From: an uncultured Lachnospiraceae bacterium
GTDB taxonomy: Bacteria > Bacillota > Clostridia > Lachnospirales > Lachnospiraceae
Length of the DNA: 57,215 nt
Direction: 5' to 3'
Assembly: GCA_910577675.1 (NCBI GenBank)
Contig: CAJTOR010000022.1
Location: 1-57,215 of the forward strand
Shown here piece after piece: positions 1 to 8,906 of the stretch. Every line of letters begins with the position of its first letter. Position 1 is the stretch's first letter. The position numbers and the translations under genes are program-made. Under the pieces are notes generated by a model that saw only the letters and a program-made list of their open reading frames with translations, was not told where the DNA came from and searched no databases.

Positions 1-36
1 TTGTAGCAAAAAGAATCCCGTGTTTATGCGGGTTCT

Positions 37-53
37 GGCGTTTCGCAAACGCC
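37..53. repeat. small inverted repeat in the left-edge leader
   Basis: Seven-base arms GGCGTTT and AAACGCC flank CGC. No T-tract follows, so this is not a clear terminator. It lies upstream of the first operon, whose promoter may be outside the window. Confidence 0.35.
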
Positions 54-118
54 TAAATACAAATTATATGAAAGGAGTATATGGCATTAGCTTTTAACTG
101 CTATATCAAATTACTATT

Positions 119-3076
119 ATGCAAAATGAAAACAAAAAGAATTTTTCACAGCAAGAAATTAAAGAGGCATTGGAAATATCGGATATTACCTTAGAACAGG
201 AAACTAATAAACTCGACGAATCCTATATCTGTGAAAGAATTATAATGAATACCCAAAATGGGCACTACACTTATTCTAATTCTAATATTTATGATTTCCT
301 AACCGTTTTAGGAATAGACAGCACAAAAGTACTTAATTGTAACTACCGTTTAGATTTTAAAGAACTTTTTATTAAAGAAATAAACATACTAATTCCTGAG
401 GATAAGGGGTCTAATAAGCCATCCTTTTTTTCACGCTTCAAAACACAATATCATACTAAAAATGAGATTATATTTGAAGGGTACGACGTGCCATCAGACT
501 TTTCTGAAGCAGTCACACTTTATAATGACATACTGGGGAACAAAAATATTGAACCAATTAATGAAAGCTGTGATGTACGCAGAGATAATAAAGTATATTT
601 TACCAACGGATTTGGGAAAAGAACCGGGGTAGCAATCACAAGATCTGATGAAATCTGGATTCTACCTCCACTCTCTCTTAACACCGAATTTTTTATGGTC
701 ATTTCGCTCCACACCGGTAAGCCAATAATCTGGGGTAATTTCATCAGGGAAAAAGATCATTATTATTTAGCTGCTCTCAGCAAAAATATCAGAGTAGATA
801 TTCAAGAAACCAATATCAACTACAAAATTATATTTGCAAATGAAACATTCACAAGATTTTTTTCTAAAGACATAAAAATTAACATAACATCACTACCAAT
901 AGTTGACGAAGTTCTCTGCATTGACTTCGGCACCAGCAATACGACCGCAGGCACATGGATCAGAACAGAATATGGTCCAAAACCTGAACTTGTAAAATTT
1001 GATGACATTACAAATCCCGCTAAGGAAAGCAGTTACTTCCTTCCCACTATTGTTTACCTAAATGACCTCTGTAGTGATGAAAATAAGTTTTTATTTGGAT
1101 ATGAAGCCAAAAAACATATTATTGACAATAATTATGAACTTGCAGGAACAATATTTTATAATATAAAGCAATGGATTGTTTCAGAAGACAATTTTAAAAT
1201 AATGGAAGGTACCGACGAGAAAGGAGAAGAGTGCTCAAATTATAATTTATTTGCAAAAGACATTATTGTGGAATATATAAAATATGTAATATCCGTTGCC
1301 GAAATTAAATTAAAAAGAAGATGCAGGAAATTGCACTTTTCCGCCCCAGTAAAATGTAAAGAATTATTCAATGATTTTATTACAGAAAAATTTAAATGCT
1401 TTAGCAACGAATACGAAATCCTACCAGCCGATCAAAGTCTTGACGAGGCAATTGCCATAATATATAAACGTATCTCTGAATTTCGAAAAGAATTCGAATA
1501 TGGCAGACGGGAAGCTGACGGTGAATTAATGGTTATTGACTGTGGTGGTGGAACAACTGACGCAGCAAACTGCTCCTACCATTTTAGTCTGACAGATACT
1601 GGAACAAAAATTGATATTACTACCAAATTTGAAAATGGTCAATCCGCTTTGGGAGGAAATGATCTGACATACCGGATATTTCAATTTTTAAAAATCCGTA
1701 TAAAAGATTATTATTGCAATACAGATAATAAAATAAGCACAGCAGAAATAATAAATAACCTTGAAATATACCATAAGTTTGATGAATCAACTGGGAAATT
1801 AACAAATGAAACAGAAGACTACCTCTCACATATTGATATGTGTATTCAAAAAAAACGAAGATTTGATTGTTACGACCAGCTTGACCAAAAAAGCAAAGAC
1901 GCTGAGTGGGTCATACCAACTGATTTTAACAATACAGATATTATAGGTACGGGTGTTAATAATTCAAGAATGGCTCGACATAATTTTAATTATTTATGGC
2001 AGCTTGCAGAGCAGTGGAAAATTGCTTTATATTCGGAAAATGCCACTTTTTCCATTGATTTTAATAATAAATCCAAAGCGCTGCATCTTGAACCGGAAAG
2101 TACTAACATCTATTTCTATATCAATAAAAACTTAAATAATAAAACAGATAATTTACAATTAGACAAGGTCGATGGAATACCCGACATATCCCTCAACCGC
2201 GAAGAATTGATTGCTCTCCTCAAACCACAGATATATTATCTTCTCTCTGTAATGTTTTTGAAAGCGGATGGAACTGAACGCTCTAGTTACGAATTACCAA
2301 GCAGGTATCGTAAACTGCACCTGTCAGGGCAATCATGCAGAATAAATATTTTTCAGGATATGCTCAAAGAATTTGTTCCTGGAAAAAGCCTGAGGGGTGG
2401 TACAAAAATCGAAACAGCAGAGGAAAAGAAACGTGCCTGCGTAGAAGGATGCATCCAATATCTAAGTGATAAAGCATACGGCAAGATATCTTCCACTATA
2501 AGAACCGAAATGCCAAATATCATTTATAAAGTTAATGTTGATAAAGATTCCCTTACTTCAAAAATGTTATTTGATGGCGGAAAAATCTCAGTACAGGAAA
2601 ACAAAGTATATATGCCAGAAATAACAATTTATCGGCGTGAAATAACTCCTGGTTGGATACATTTAACTGTGAGTAATAATCTGGTTCAAAATAGCAGTGC
2701 AGATTATCGAAAGGATATCATGATACAATCACATTTCCCTGAAGGCAGGGATATTGAGAACATTGAAGAATTTAAAAAAGAAATACTTGAACATGCACCT
2801 GAAAATTTTGCCCAGTGGAATATCACTGATGATACAACAACTGTTCTTGACCGCCTTATCGAAACCCTTAATTATGAGTCAATCGACAAATTACTTATTT
2901 TTGTAGTGCCGAATAATAACGGATTTAGCTTTACACTGTGGCAAATCATTAAATATATACAAAACGGAAAAGGCGATAATATTAACACTGAAAAAATTCG
3001 AATTATGGGCAAGGATAATTTACAATACGAGAAAATTACATTTACCACCCGTTTTGACGGAATAAACTGCAAATAA
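119..3076 (+). CDS. large actin/Hsp70-fold ATPase (985 aa), divergent
   Basis: The actin/Hsp70 nucleotide-binding fold is recognisable from a phosphate-1 loop, CIDFGTSNTT (about residue 267), a phosphate-2 loop, VIDCGGGTTDAAN (about 473), and LHLSGQSCRI (about 732) where the adenosine motif is expected. About 265 unrecognised residues precede the fold and about 250 follow; no DnaK-type substrate-binding domain, signal peptide or membrane segment is evident. It leads a three-gene run: the next start lies 15 bp after its stop. The ATG at 119 has no convincing ribosome binding site, unlike its neighbours. The run is much more AT-rich than the sequence after 4.7 kb, which suggests acquisition. 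Very large ATPases of this fold occur in SrfB-type loci of Gram-negative bacteria, but membership is not established. Partner and role are unknown. Confidence 0.8.
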   Translation: MQNENKKNFSQQEIKEALEISDITLEQETNKLDESYICERIIMNTQNGHYTYSNSNIYDFLTVLGIDSTKVLNCNYRLDFKELFIKEINILIPEDKGSNKPSFFSRFKTQYHTKNEIIFEGYDVPSDFSEAVTLYNDILGNKNIEPINESCDVRRDNKVYFTNGFGKRTGVAITRSDEIWILPPLSLNTEFFMVISLHTGKPIIWGNFIREKDHYYLAALSKNIRVDIQETNINYKIIFANETFTRFFSKDIKINITSLPIVDEVLCIDFGTSNTTAGTWIRTEYGPKPELVKFDDITNPAKESSYFLPTIVYLNDLCSDENKFLFGYEAKKHIIDNNYELAGTIFYNIKQWIVSEDNFKIMEGTDEKGEECSNYNLFAKDIIVEYIKYVISVAEIKLKRRCRKLHFSAPVKCKELFNDFITEKFKCFSNEYEILPADQSLDEAIAIIYKRISEFRKEFEYGRREADGELMVIDCGGGTTDAANCSYHFSLTDTGTKIDITTKFENGQSALGGNDLTYRIFQFLKIRIKDYYCNTDNKISTAEIINNLEIYHKFDESTGKLTNETEDYLSHIDMCIQKKRRFDCYDQLDQKSKDAEWVIPTDFNNTDIIGTGVNNSRMARHNFNYLWQLAEQWKIALYSENATFSIDFNNKSKALHLEPESTNIYFYINKNLNNKTDNLQLDKVDGIPDISLNREELIALLKPQIYYLLSVMFLKADGTERSSYELPSRYRKLHLSGQSCRINIFQDMLKEFVPGKSLRGGTKIETAEEKKRACVEGCIQYLSDKAYGKISSTIRTEMPNIIYKVNVDKDSLTSKMLFDGGKISVQENKVYMPEITIYRREITPGWIHLTVSNNLVQNSSADYRKDIMIQSHFPEGRDIENIEEFKKEILEHAPENFAQWNITDDTTTVLDRLIETLNYESIDKLLIFVVPNNNGFSFTLWQIIKYIQNGKGDNINTEKIRIMGKDNLQYEKITFTTRFDGINCK

Positions 3077-3091
3077 ATGAAAGGAGATATT

Positions 3092-3877
3092 ATGTTAACT
3101 GATTATATATTAAGCTTTCCAAGCGGAAGCCTTATTACTGGAGTATTACTGAAAAAAATGTATGAATACCCCAAAGAACTAATTCATGGTATTTTAACGG
3201 AATACTCTGAGGGCGTAATAAGTGGTCTAAATATAAATTATAAAAACCATTGCCTCACCCTTTCCAGCGGAATATACAAGCATAATTCATCACTCTATAT
3301 ACTGGAGGAGGATACAGTTATCGCAAATAAAATTAATTTCCAAGGTGCAAAATGGTATGCAATACTCGAAGAAAAATCACAGGAAAATAATAATATCTTA
3401 ACAAAACACTTGAATGTTAAAATACAAAATTTAAACAACGAAGAATTTACGAAACTCACAAATGATAATCTTTTGTTATTTAGTTTTAAACATGAACCAA
3501 ACTTTCCGTCATGTGCGGATGCCATTAAGACAGGTGTTTATAATTTTTTAGATTATAAACAAGCCTATCGTGGCACTGAACCAACTTTTACGCCACAAAT
3601 ATTTAATCTGGTGTACAAAAAGCTTTCATCAAAAAGAAAAACCGGAAATCCTCTTGACTATGTAATTATGAATGAAATCCTTGCCAGGGGCAGCATTTCG
3701 TGCGAGTTAATGAGAACATATATAAGATGCTCGAATCAGAGTATTCCAACTGACAGGGAACATCTTATGATTGTATTTCTAGATGCAATATCAAAATCAC
3801 AGGAATCCTCCTCTGATAATGATAAAAATGTAAATACATTACCAAGAAACTGGGAGAATGAGTCATGTCTGCTATAA
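3092..3877 (+). CDS. hypothetical protein with a tail-fibre-like N-terminal motif (261 aa)
   Basis: The start is the ATG at 3092, preceded by AAAGGAG with 5-nt spacing; the in-frame ATG at 3077 overlaps that site. The segment EGVISGLNINYKNHCLTLSS followed by GIYKHNSSLYIL, at about residues 45-75, has the pattern common in phage-tail and baseplate-type proteins (a GVISGL...LTV..G.A...G core). This is a pattern-level resemblance only. The rest is unrecognised. There is no signal peptide or membrane segment. It overlaps the next gene by 13 bp and shares the AT-rich composition of the run, so it is probably a partner of the Hsp70-like ATPase, perhaps its client or an assembly factor (inference). 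Confidence 0.65.
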   Translation: MLTDYILSFPSGSLITGVLLKKMYEYPKELIHGILTEYSEGVISGLNINYKNHCLTLSSGIYKHNSSLYILEEDTVIANKINFQGAKWYAILEEKSQENNNILTKHLNVKIQNLNNEEFTKLTNDNLLLFSFKHEPNFPSCADAIKTGVYNFLDYKQAYRGTEPTFTPQIFNLVYKKLSSKRKTGNPLDYVIMNEILARGSISCELMRTYIRCSNQSIPTDREHLMIVFLDAISKSQESSSDNDKNVNTLPRNWENESCLL

Positions 3878-4566
3878 ACAATTTACAACCAATAAACAAA
3901 CCCGTAAATAAAATAAGATCTTCTACAAACAAACTTGCATTTACAGCAAATATTTTGTTAGCCCTGTTACTTCCTTTTTCCCTTACTGGAAAAATTGAAG
4001 CAAGTATGTTTGACTATACAATGGTATGGTTGTATCTAATTCTTTGCATTGTAAACCGCCCAAACTCCAATATCAGGAATGCACTGCTCAGTGTACGGCA
4101 AACACTAAAAAATACTTCCGCTCCAAAACAACTTATTCTAAAAAAAGCTTATTGTACTGGTCTATACATTGTAAAATTTTTACTGCGTCTTGCAATGTTT
4201 TCCATACTGCTATACCATTTAATTATTGAGCACATACCTTTTTTTGGAATATATACAGCTAAAATCTATGGATGTATTATTCTCTATATACTTATGTTGT
4301 CAAATCTGAATCTTGGAGTCAACATAGGCAGATATTTTTCTTCCAAGTTACAAAAACGTACCAAAATCAGTATAAATATAATTTGTCTTTTTCCATCTGT
4401 CACAGGATTATACCTGTTTTATAAGGAGGGGATATGGAAGCATTATATCCAATTTAAAAAACTTCCCGAATGCAATTTATTATATTATTATCTTGTGACT
4501 CTTTTTTTTATACAGATCGGTTTTCTATTTTATGAATTGACTATTGGAAGAGAATCCTCTACTTGA
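3865..4566 (+). CDS. polytopic membrane protein of unknown function (233 aa)
   Basis: About six hydrophobic segments are visible, for example around residues 25-45, 50-67, 95-120, 125-145, 167-187 and 205-228. GGGAG lies 8 nt before the ATG. The gene overlaps the preceding one by 13 bp, which implies translational coupling and membership of the same operon, so the three products may form a membrane-anchored complex with the ATPase. No family was recognised. A strong promoter for the next operon begins inside its stop codon region (4563), so this gene ends its transcription unit. Confidence 0.7.
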   Translation: MSAINNLQPINKPVNKIRSSTNKLAFTANILLALLLPFSLTGKIEASMFDYTMVWLYLILCIVNRPNSNIRNALLSVRQTLKNTSAPKQLILKKAYCTGLYIVKFLLRLAMFSILLYHLIIEHIPFFGIYTAKIYGCIILYILMLSNLNLGVNIGRYFSSKLQKRTKISINIICLFPSVTGLYLFYKEGIWKHYIQFKKLPECNLLYYYLVTLFFIQIGFLFYELTIGRESST

Positions 4567-4591
4567 CAAACTCTCTCCAAACATATATAAC
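4563..4591 (+). promoter_or_regulatory. sigma-A promoter for the 4691-7081 module
   Basis: TTGACA at 4563-4568, a 17-bp spacer and TATAAC at 4586-4591. Transcription would start near 4598, just before the palindrome at 4614-4646. It overlaps the stop codon of the upstream gene, so it marks an independent unit. Confidence 0.75.
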
Positions 4592-4613
4592 TAACTTTAG
4601 GACTGTTACTGTG

Positions 4614-4646
4614 TACAAGATGTGGTAATTACTATCACATCTTGTA
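4614..4646. promoter_or_regulatory. 33-bp near-palindrome, candidate operator or RNA hairpin
   Basis: Perfect 11-bp arms TACAAGATGTG and CACATCTTGTA flank 11 bases that are themselves mostly symmetric and contain GTAATTAC. It lies between the predicted transcription start and the coding start at 4691. Either a dimeric regulator (the WYL protein at 7229 is the local candidate) binds it, or it folds in the leader RNA. No T-tract follows, so it is not a terminator. Confidence 0.65.
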
Positions 4647-4690
4647 TGCAGCAACCAAAATACTATATATCAAGAATGGGGATTTCTATC

Positions 4691-6004
4691 ATGCACACAA
4701 CCAACCAAAATACCCTCCCTCTCCCACCCAATACCAAGTACCTCCTCTCCCACCACACCCACTGCGACCGCTACGACTACCTGATCGCATCGGCATGTGG
4801 TGCAATTGGCGGCATTGCAGATATTTTCTTGGTGAACCTTCCAAAAAACAGCAGCCTCTGCGCGATCTCCGACACTGCCGCAGACAAGCTTGTTATGAAA
4901 TTTGCAGAGCTGTCGGGCTGGAAACCCAATATTTTCCAGAAAGACAATATTTCATCGGCAATTGCGTATCTGGAAAAATCTTACAAAATCAACTATGACC
5001 AGCGCCACAGCAGTGAGATACATAATTTAGTGAAATTGACCACCAAAAACCACCATATGCTTTCGCTCGGTCATTCGCCAAGTCCCATCGGTCTGTTTTT
5101 CTCTGTTTTAAACCAACTGACTTCCACCTCCACCTTCCTTTCGCAGGGGGAAATGGTGGTGATTCCGACAAAGGACTTTGGGCTTTGCGGGGACAGCCTG
5201 GTTCAAAGGATTTTTTTCGGCGTGGTAAACTGGTTCGGACACCTGATGTCGGATTTTGCGGGAAGTTCCGGTGGACGCGGGGCGCGGGCAGGCAAAGGTA
5301 CAGGGCGCGGGACGGGGATTGTAATGCCATTTTATGAACTGCTCTCGCTGTGCAAATTTGGAAAATTCCAGGTGAATGATGCAAAGCAGGATCTTGCAAC
5401 CGTCGCAGTGCGCGCATTCCAGGAAGGATATGATCTAAGGTTTGGCATGGCGCTCTCTGTGCCTGTGCTGCTCTGCGATCTGCTCACCCGCTTTTTCTGG
5501 GCGTTTAGAAGACATTTCGAGTATGGAATGAAGCTTAAAGACTGCATTCCAGACAAAAAACAGGATGACCTGCGCATTATGCTGATAGTGAGCAATGCCG
5601 CTCTCTGCACTTCTGATTTGCTCGATGCGCTCCTGCGGTCCGGCGGCAATTTCCTGACCTTTCTTCTGCGGTTAAACCTCTCCGCATGGTTCCTTTTTGT
5701 CTGGCGTGTATTTAAGGAAATCTGCTTTCACATCGGGATGGGCGACCGGGAACTCGCCGCCTATGAGGAACTAAATAATGCTTTAAAAGATGCGCTGGAG
5801 GAACTAAAATCCATGGAAAATAATTTCCGTGAGCAGACCGCACCATACATTGCCGCAGCGGAAAAACTCTCCGCCGCGTCCGACCCTGACGAACTAAACC
5901 AGGTTCTTATTGATCTGACTTCCAAGCTCAAACTGGAGCTGCCCTGGGAGGGGGATTTTAACGAGCACATGTCAAATAAAGACGGAATTTTAAGATTCAA
6001 GTAG
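4691..6004 (+). CDS. multi-segment membrane-associated protein of unknown function (437 aa)
   Basis: The start is ATG 4691: GGGGA lies 8 nt upstream. The earlier GTG at 4622 falls inside the palindrome and would not be translated sensibly. Hydrophobic segments occur near residues 28-48, 165-185, 250-275 and 325-350. Conserved-looking stretches are LGHSPSPIGLFFSVLNQLTS and FGVVNWFGHLMSDFAGSSGG. The C-terminal 100 residues are charged and helical, with coiled-coil character. I recall similar proteins paired with glycine-zipper proteins in diverse bacteria but no assigned function. It is followed 15 bp later by the gene at 6020 and shares its promoter (4563). It could be a membrane effector or sensor. 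Confidence 0.7.
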   Translation: MHTTNQNTLPLPPNTKYLLSHHTHCDRYDYLIASACGAIGGIADIFLVNLPKNSSLCAISDTAADKLVMKFAELSGWKPNIFQKDNISSAIAYLEKSYKINYDQRHSSEIHNLVKLTTKNHHMLSLGHSPSPIGLFFSVLNQLTSTSTFLSQGEMVVIPTKDFGLCGDSLVQRIFFGVVNWFGHLMSDFAGSSGGRGARAGKGTGRGTGIVMPFYELLSLCKFGKFQVNDAKQDLATVAVRAFQEGYDLRFGMALSVPVLLCDLLTRFFWAFRRHFEYGMKLKDCIPDKKQDDLRIMLIVSNAALCTSDLLDALLRSGGNFLTFLLRLNLSAWFLFVWRVFKEICFHIGMGDRELAAYEELNNALKDALEELKSMENNFREQTAPYIAAAEKLSAASDPDELNQVLIDLTSKLKLELPWEGDFNEHMSNKDGILRFK

Positions 6005-6019
6005 AAAGGATAAACCAAA

Positions 6020-7081
6020 ATGCCAGCACCAATTATTTTCGGTATTATTGCCCTCTATGCCGGGGGATGCGGAGCCCTAATCAGCGGAACAAAGGATTCA
6101 TGGCAGACTTACAAAACAAAAAAAGCCCAGAAACGACTCCGCGAAGAGATTTTAAAACAACATGAGGAGGCAATTCAGGCTTCGCAGGAAAAGATTAATG
6201 ATTTGGGCAGACTGGAACTTGAAATAGTTGACCAGTTCGACGCATATTCCTCCCTGATTGAAAAGATTCAGCGCCGCCCGGAATTTAAGCCATACCAGCC
6301 AAAGGAAGTCAAATTTATAAATCCCAGTTTAAAGGAATTAACGGAACTCAAACTTGTTGCCGGTTCACTCCTCAGCAATATTGTTGGCATGTCGATGGGC
6401 AGTATTTGTGCCTTTACTACGGCGGGTGTTGTTCCATCGATTGTGGCAGCGGTTGGGACAGCAGGAACAGGAACCGCAATCAAGACACTTTCGGGAGCGG
6501 CGGCATGGAATTCCATCCTTGCCTCACTCGGGGGCGGGACTATTGCGGCAGGCGGTGGCGGAATTGCACTGGGCACAACAATTTTAGGTTCCCTGACCGG
6601 TGGTGTCGGCATTCTGGTTGGCGGGGTAATCGTCAAACTTATCAGCATCAAGGTGCGCAAAAACAATGAGAAGGAAATAGATATGGAACTTACGAGGGAA
6701 ACGGTAAATAAACTCTGCGAGCATTTTGAGGAGATCGCTGCCCTTTCCGACCGCTATTCTAAAGTACTCCTATCGGTAAAGGAAAAATATGAAAAACAGA
6801 TCCTTATTCTCTCGGACATTGTCGAAACTAAGAAAAAAACAGACTGGAATGATTTCTCCCCATCCGAACAGAAAAGCGTGCAGAACACAACACTGCTTGT
6901 AAACCTGCTCTATAATATGTGCAGTGTGGAACTGGCTCAGGAAACCGTGGCTGAGGATAATACGCGGGTTTGTAAGGCGAATACTGAAGGGGTGGAAGCT
7001 ATGATTGCCTGTGCGGAATCCACAACGAAAAAACTTTCTGACAAACCTGGCATTTTTAGGCGTTTGCTGTCTAAGGGATAA
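6020..7081 (+). CDS. glycine-zipper membrane protein with flanking coiled coils (353 aa)
   Basis: AAAGGAT lies 8 nt before the ATG. The order is a short N-terminal hydrophobic segment (residues 4-22), a charged coiled coil (about 30-95), a long Gly/Ala/Thr-rich hydrophobic region (about 113-215) containing TLSGAAAWNSILASLGGG and AAGGGGIALGTTILGSLTGG, then a second helical coiled-coil region with a KKKTDWNDFSPSEQKSVQN segment. Glycine-zipper arrays pack transmembrane helices and occur in pore-forming or membrane-perturbing proteins. It is 15 bp downstream of the 4691 gene and is read as its partner. The function is unknown; a pore-like effector held by its partner is one inference. Confidence 0.7.
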   Translation: MPAPIIFGIIALYAGGCGALISGTKDSWQTYKTKKAQKRLREEILKQHEEAIQASQEKINDLGRLELEIVDQFDAYSSLIEKIQRRPEFKPYQPKEVKFINPSLKELTELKLVAGSLLSNIVGMSMGSICAFTTAGVVPSIVAAVGTAGTGTAIKTLSGAAAWNSILASLGGGTIAAGGGGIALGTTILGSLTGGVGILVGGVIVKLISIKVRKNNEKEIDMELTRETVNKLCEHFEEIAALSDRYSKVLLSVKEKYEKQILILSDIVETKKKTDWNDFSPSEQKSVQNTTLLVNLLYNMCSVELAQETVAEDNTRVCKANTEGVEAMIACAESTTKKLSDKPGIFRRLLSKG

Positions 7082-7120
7082 CCGGATCATAGCTGGTTTT
7101 AACCGATCAAGGAAATCCCA

Positions 7121-7145
7121 CCGCTGCTAAGTCGTAAATACGAAA
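7121..7145 (+). repeat. 25-nt dispersed motif, copy A
   Basis: CCGCTGCTAAGTCGTAAATA plus CGAAA matches 55070-55094 at 21 of 25 positions. The core TCGTA-AA-TACGA is an inverted repeat. It lies in the intergenic region after the glycine-zipper gene. Confidence 0.45.
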
Positions 7146-7156
7146 TTACCTTTAGC

Positions 7157-7189
7157 TGAATCCTGCCCGCGCCGTCCGGCATGGATTCA
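7157..7189. repeat. inverted repeat upstream of the WYL regulator gene
   Basis: TGAATCC (7157-7163) and GGATTCA (7183-7189) enclose a GC-rich loop. It lies 40 bp before the regulator's start, so it may be an operator for that gene or a structural leader element. Confidence 0.4.
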
Positions 7190-7228
7190 ATCTTCGCAGC
7201 ATGGCGGCACAGAAAAGAGGATATCAAA

Positions 7229-8206
7229 ATGAAAGACCCAAAAAACAACAAGTCAAAAATCAACAAGAGCGAGCTCACACTTGAACTATATACCAAACTG
7301 TTGAACGACCAGGTTATCAATTTGCAGAATGTGGCGGACGCATATGGGATGACGACGCGTTCCATCCGCCGGGATATCGAAACCATCAACAATTTTCTTG
7401 CATCCTACGCCGATGAAAACGGCGGAAAACGCCAGGAAGCCATTTACGACCGCGCAAAAGACGGTTACATCCTGTCGGAAAAGGATGAGAAACACCTGAC
7501 AAACAGCGAGCTTCTAGCCCTGTGTAAAATCCTGTTGGACAGCCGCGCTTTCACAAAAGAGGAAATGTTCAGCATGCTTGATAAACTGATTGCCTGCTGC
7601 GCGCCGCGGGAAAACCGCAAACTTGTGGAAGAACTTATTTCGAATGAGAAATTCCATTATATTGAGCCGAGGCACAAAACAAAATTTATCGATACGATGT
7701 GGAGTATCGGGCAGGCGATCAAGAACCATAACCTGATCGAAATTGAATATCTGCGGGTCAGCGACCACACATTGAAAATGCGAAGGCTCAAACCCCTCGC
7801 CATTATGTTTTCGGAATTCTATTTTTACCTGACCGCATTTATCGACGACGAAAAAGTGCGGGAAAGATTTGATGTGATTAACGATTCCTTCCCGACCATC
7901 TACCGCATGGATCGGATAAAAAAACTGACAGTTCTTAATGAAAAGTTCCACATTCCCCACCGCGACCGCTTTGAGGAGGGGGAATTCAGGAAACGGATTC
8001 AGTTTATGTACGGCGGAAAACTGCGAAAAGTCCGCTTCAAATATATGGGACACGATATCGATGCCATTCTTGACCGGCTCCCGACCGCACGGATTATCGG
8101 GGAAGAAAACGGAACATATATTGTGGAGGCAGAAACATTTGGCAACGGGATTGAAATGTGGCTGGGCAGCCAGTCAAAGAACATTTCGGATGCAGAATTT
8201 TTATAG
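7229..8206 (+). CDS. WYL-domain transcriptional regulator (325 aa)
   Basis: The start is ATG 7229, with AAGAGG 8 nt upstream; the in-frame ATG at 7181 lacks such a site. An N-terminal helix-turn-helix (residues about 15-50, including YGMTTRSIRRDIETINNF) is followed by a WYL domain in the middle and C-terminal part (IEIEYLRVSDHTLKMRRLKP, FYFYLTAFIDD) and a WCX-like tail. WYL regulators bind nucleic-acid or nucleotide ligands and often repress defence or mobile-element operons (established knowledge). It lies 147 bp after the two-gene membrane module on the same strand and is the obvious candidate controller of that module (inference). Its 3' end overlaps the opposite-strand gene 8201-8881 by 6 bp. 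Confidence 0.85.
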   Translation: MKDPKNNKSKINKSELTLELYTKLLNDQVINLQNVADAYGMTTRSIRRDIETINNFLASYADENGGKRQEAIYDRAKDGYILSEKDEKHLTNSELLALCKILLDSRAFTKEEMFSMLDKLIACCAPRENRKLVEELISNEKFHYIEPRHKTKFIDTMWSIGQAIKNHNLIEIEYLRVSDHTLKMRRLKPLAIMFSEFYFYLTAFIDDEKVRERFDVINDSFPTIYRMDRIKKLTVLNEKFHIPHRDRFEEGEFRKRIQFMYGGKLRKVRFKYMGHDIDAILDRLPTARIIGEENGTYIVEAETFGNGIEMWLGSQSKNISDAEFL

Positions 8207-8881
8207 CAGACCGCTCTTCCTCATATCAAAAACAACCTTGGTTGGGCAGCCGGTTTCCCCACATTTTAAAAACCAGTACTCCCCCCGATACATCCCCGTC
8301 GCACATAGCGCCGCCGCAATTTCCTCCATGCGGCGGTCAAGCCTGTGATAGACCACTTGCTCCCACGGCAGCCCCAGAATATACTCCCTCTCCCGCTGCC
8401 CCAAAGCCCCTAATAAAACCTTATAATTCTCAGGCTCCTGCCTGCAAAACCGCGCAAAATCGCAGGTAAAATAGGAATTCTCCTCCCCGTTTTCCCTGCA
8501 CCTCTCCCGCAGATAACCGGCAAATTCCCCAAAGCGCGCCGCCTCAAATACCTTTTCCAGAAACCTGACCCGCTCCATGCCATGTTCTGCAATCTTAACC
8601 CGCCTAAAACTTTTTCTTCCATAGGCATCATACTTCGTTATATAAGTATACTCCTCACTCCCAACACCGCTGCCAGGTTCCTCCGTTCGGATATGTCCGC
8701 GTTTAAGGAAATGCTCCCAGACTATTTTTCCAATTTTTTCCTTCTTTACCGGGTAATCAAGCTTTTCTGCAATCTGCGCAACCGTAAGACCAATATCCGC
8801 CAAATGGCGGATTGCGTCCCCCGCCGCTGTATCAAAGGCAAGCCCCGCCAGCGCCTTCTTAAAATATTCCTGCTCTGCCAT
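8201..8881 (-). CDS. hypothetical helical protein (226 aa)
   Basis: No family was recognised. The sequence is predicted soluble and mostly helical. A segment at about residues 22-60 (DIGLTVAQIAEKLDYPVKKE) resembles a helix-turn-helix. Three or more cysteines occur (CDFARFC, CGETGCPTKV), the last near the C terminus. AGGGGG lies 8 nt before the ATG. The gene is convergent with the WYL gene, overlapping its stop by 6 bp, and divergent from the DUF402 gene. Similar short proteins are frequent in Lachnospiraceae, as far as I recall, but without assigned function. Confidence 0.6.
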   Translation of the reverse strand: MAEQEYFKKALAGLAFDTAAGDAIRHLADIGLTVAQIAEKLDYPVKKEKIGKIVWEHFLKRGHIRTEEPGSGVGSEEYTYITKYDAYGRKSFRRVKIAEHGMERVRFLEKVFEAARFGEFAGYLRERCRENGEENSYFTCDFARFCRQEPENYKVLLGALGQREREYILGLPWEQVVYHRLDRRMEEIAAALCATGMYRGEYWFLKCGETGCPTKVVFDMRKSGLL

Positions 8882-8906
8882 CTTATTTTCCCCCTGTTAT
8901 TTTTTG

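Noticed and set aside
4622..4690. GTG start at 4622 for the 437-aa protein
   Set aside because: It falls inside the palindrome and has no ribosome binding site; GGGGA before ATG 4691 is better.
7099..7392. Minus-strand 97-codon frame in front of the WYL gene
   Set aside because: It covers the WYL ribosome binding site and the HTH region on the opposite strand; no start signal supports it.
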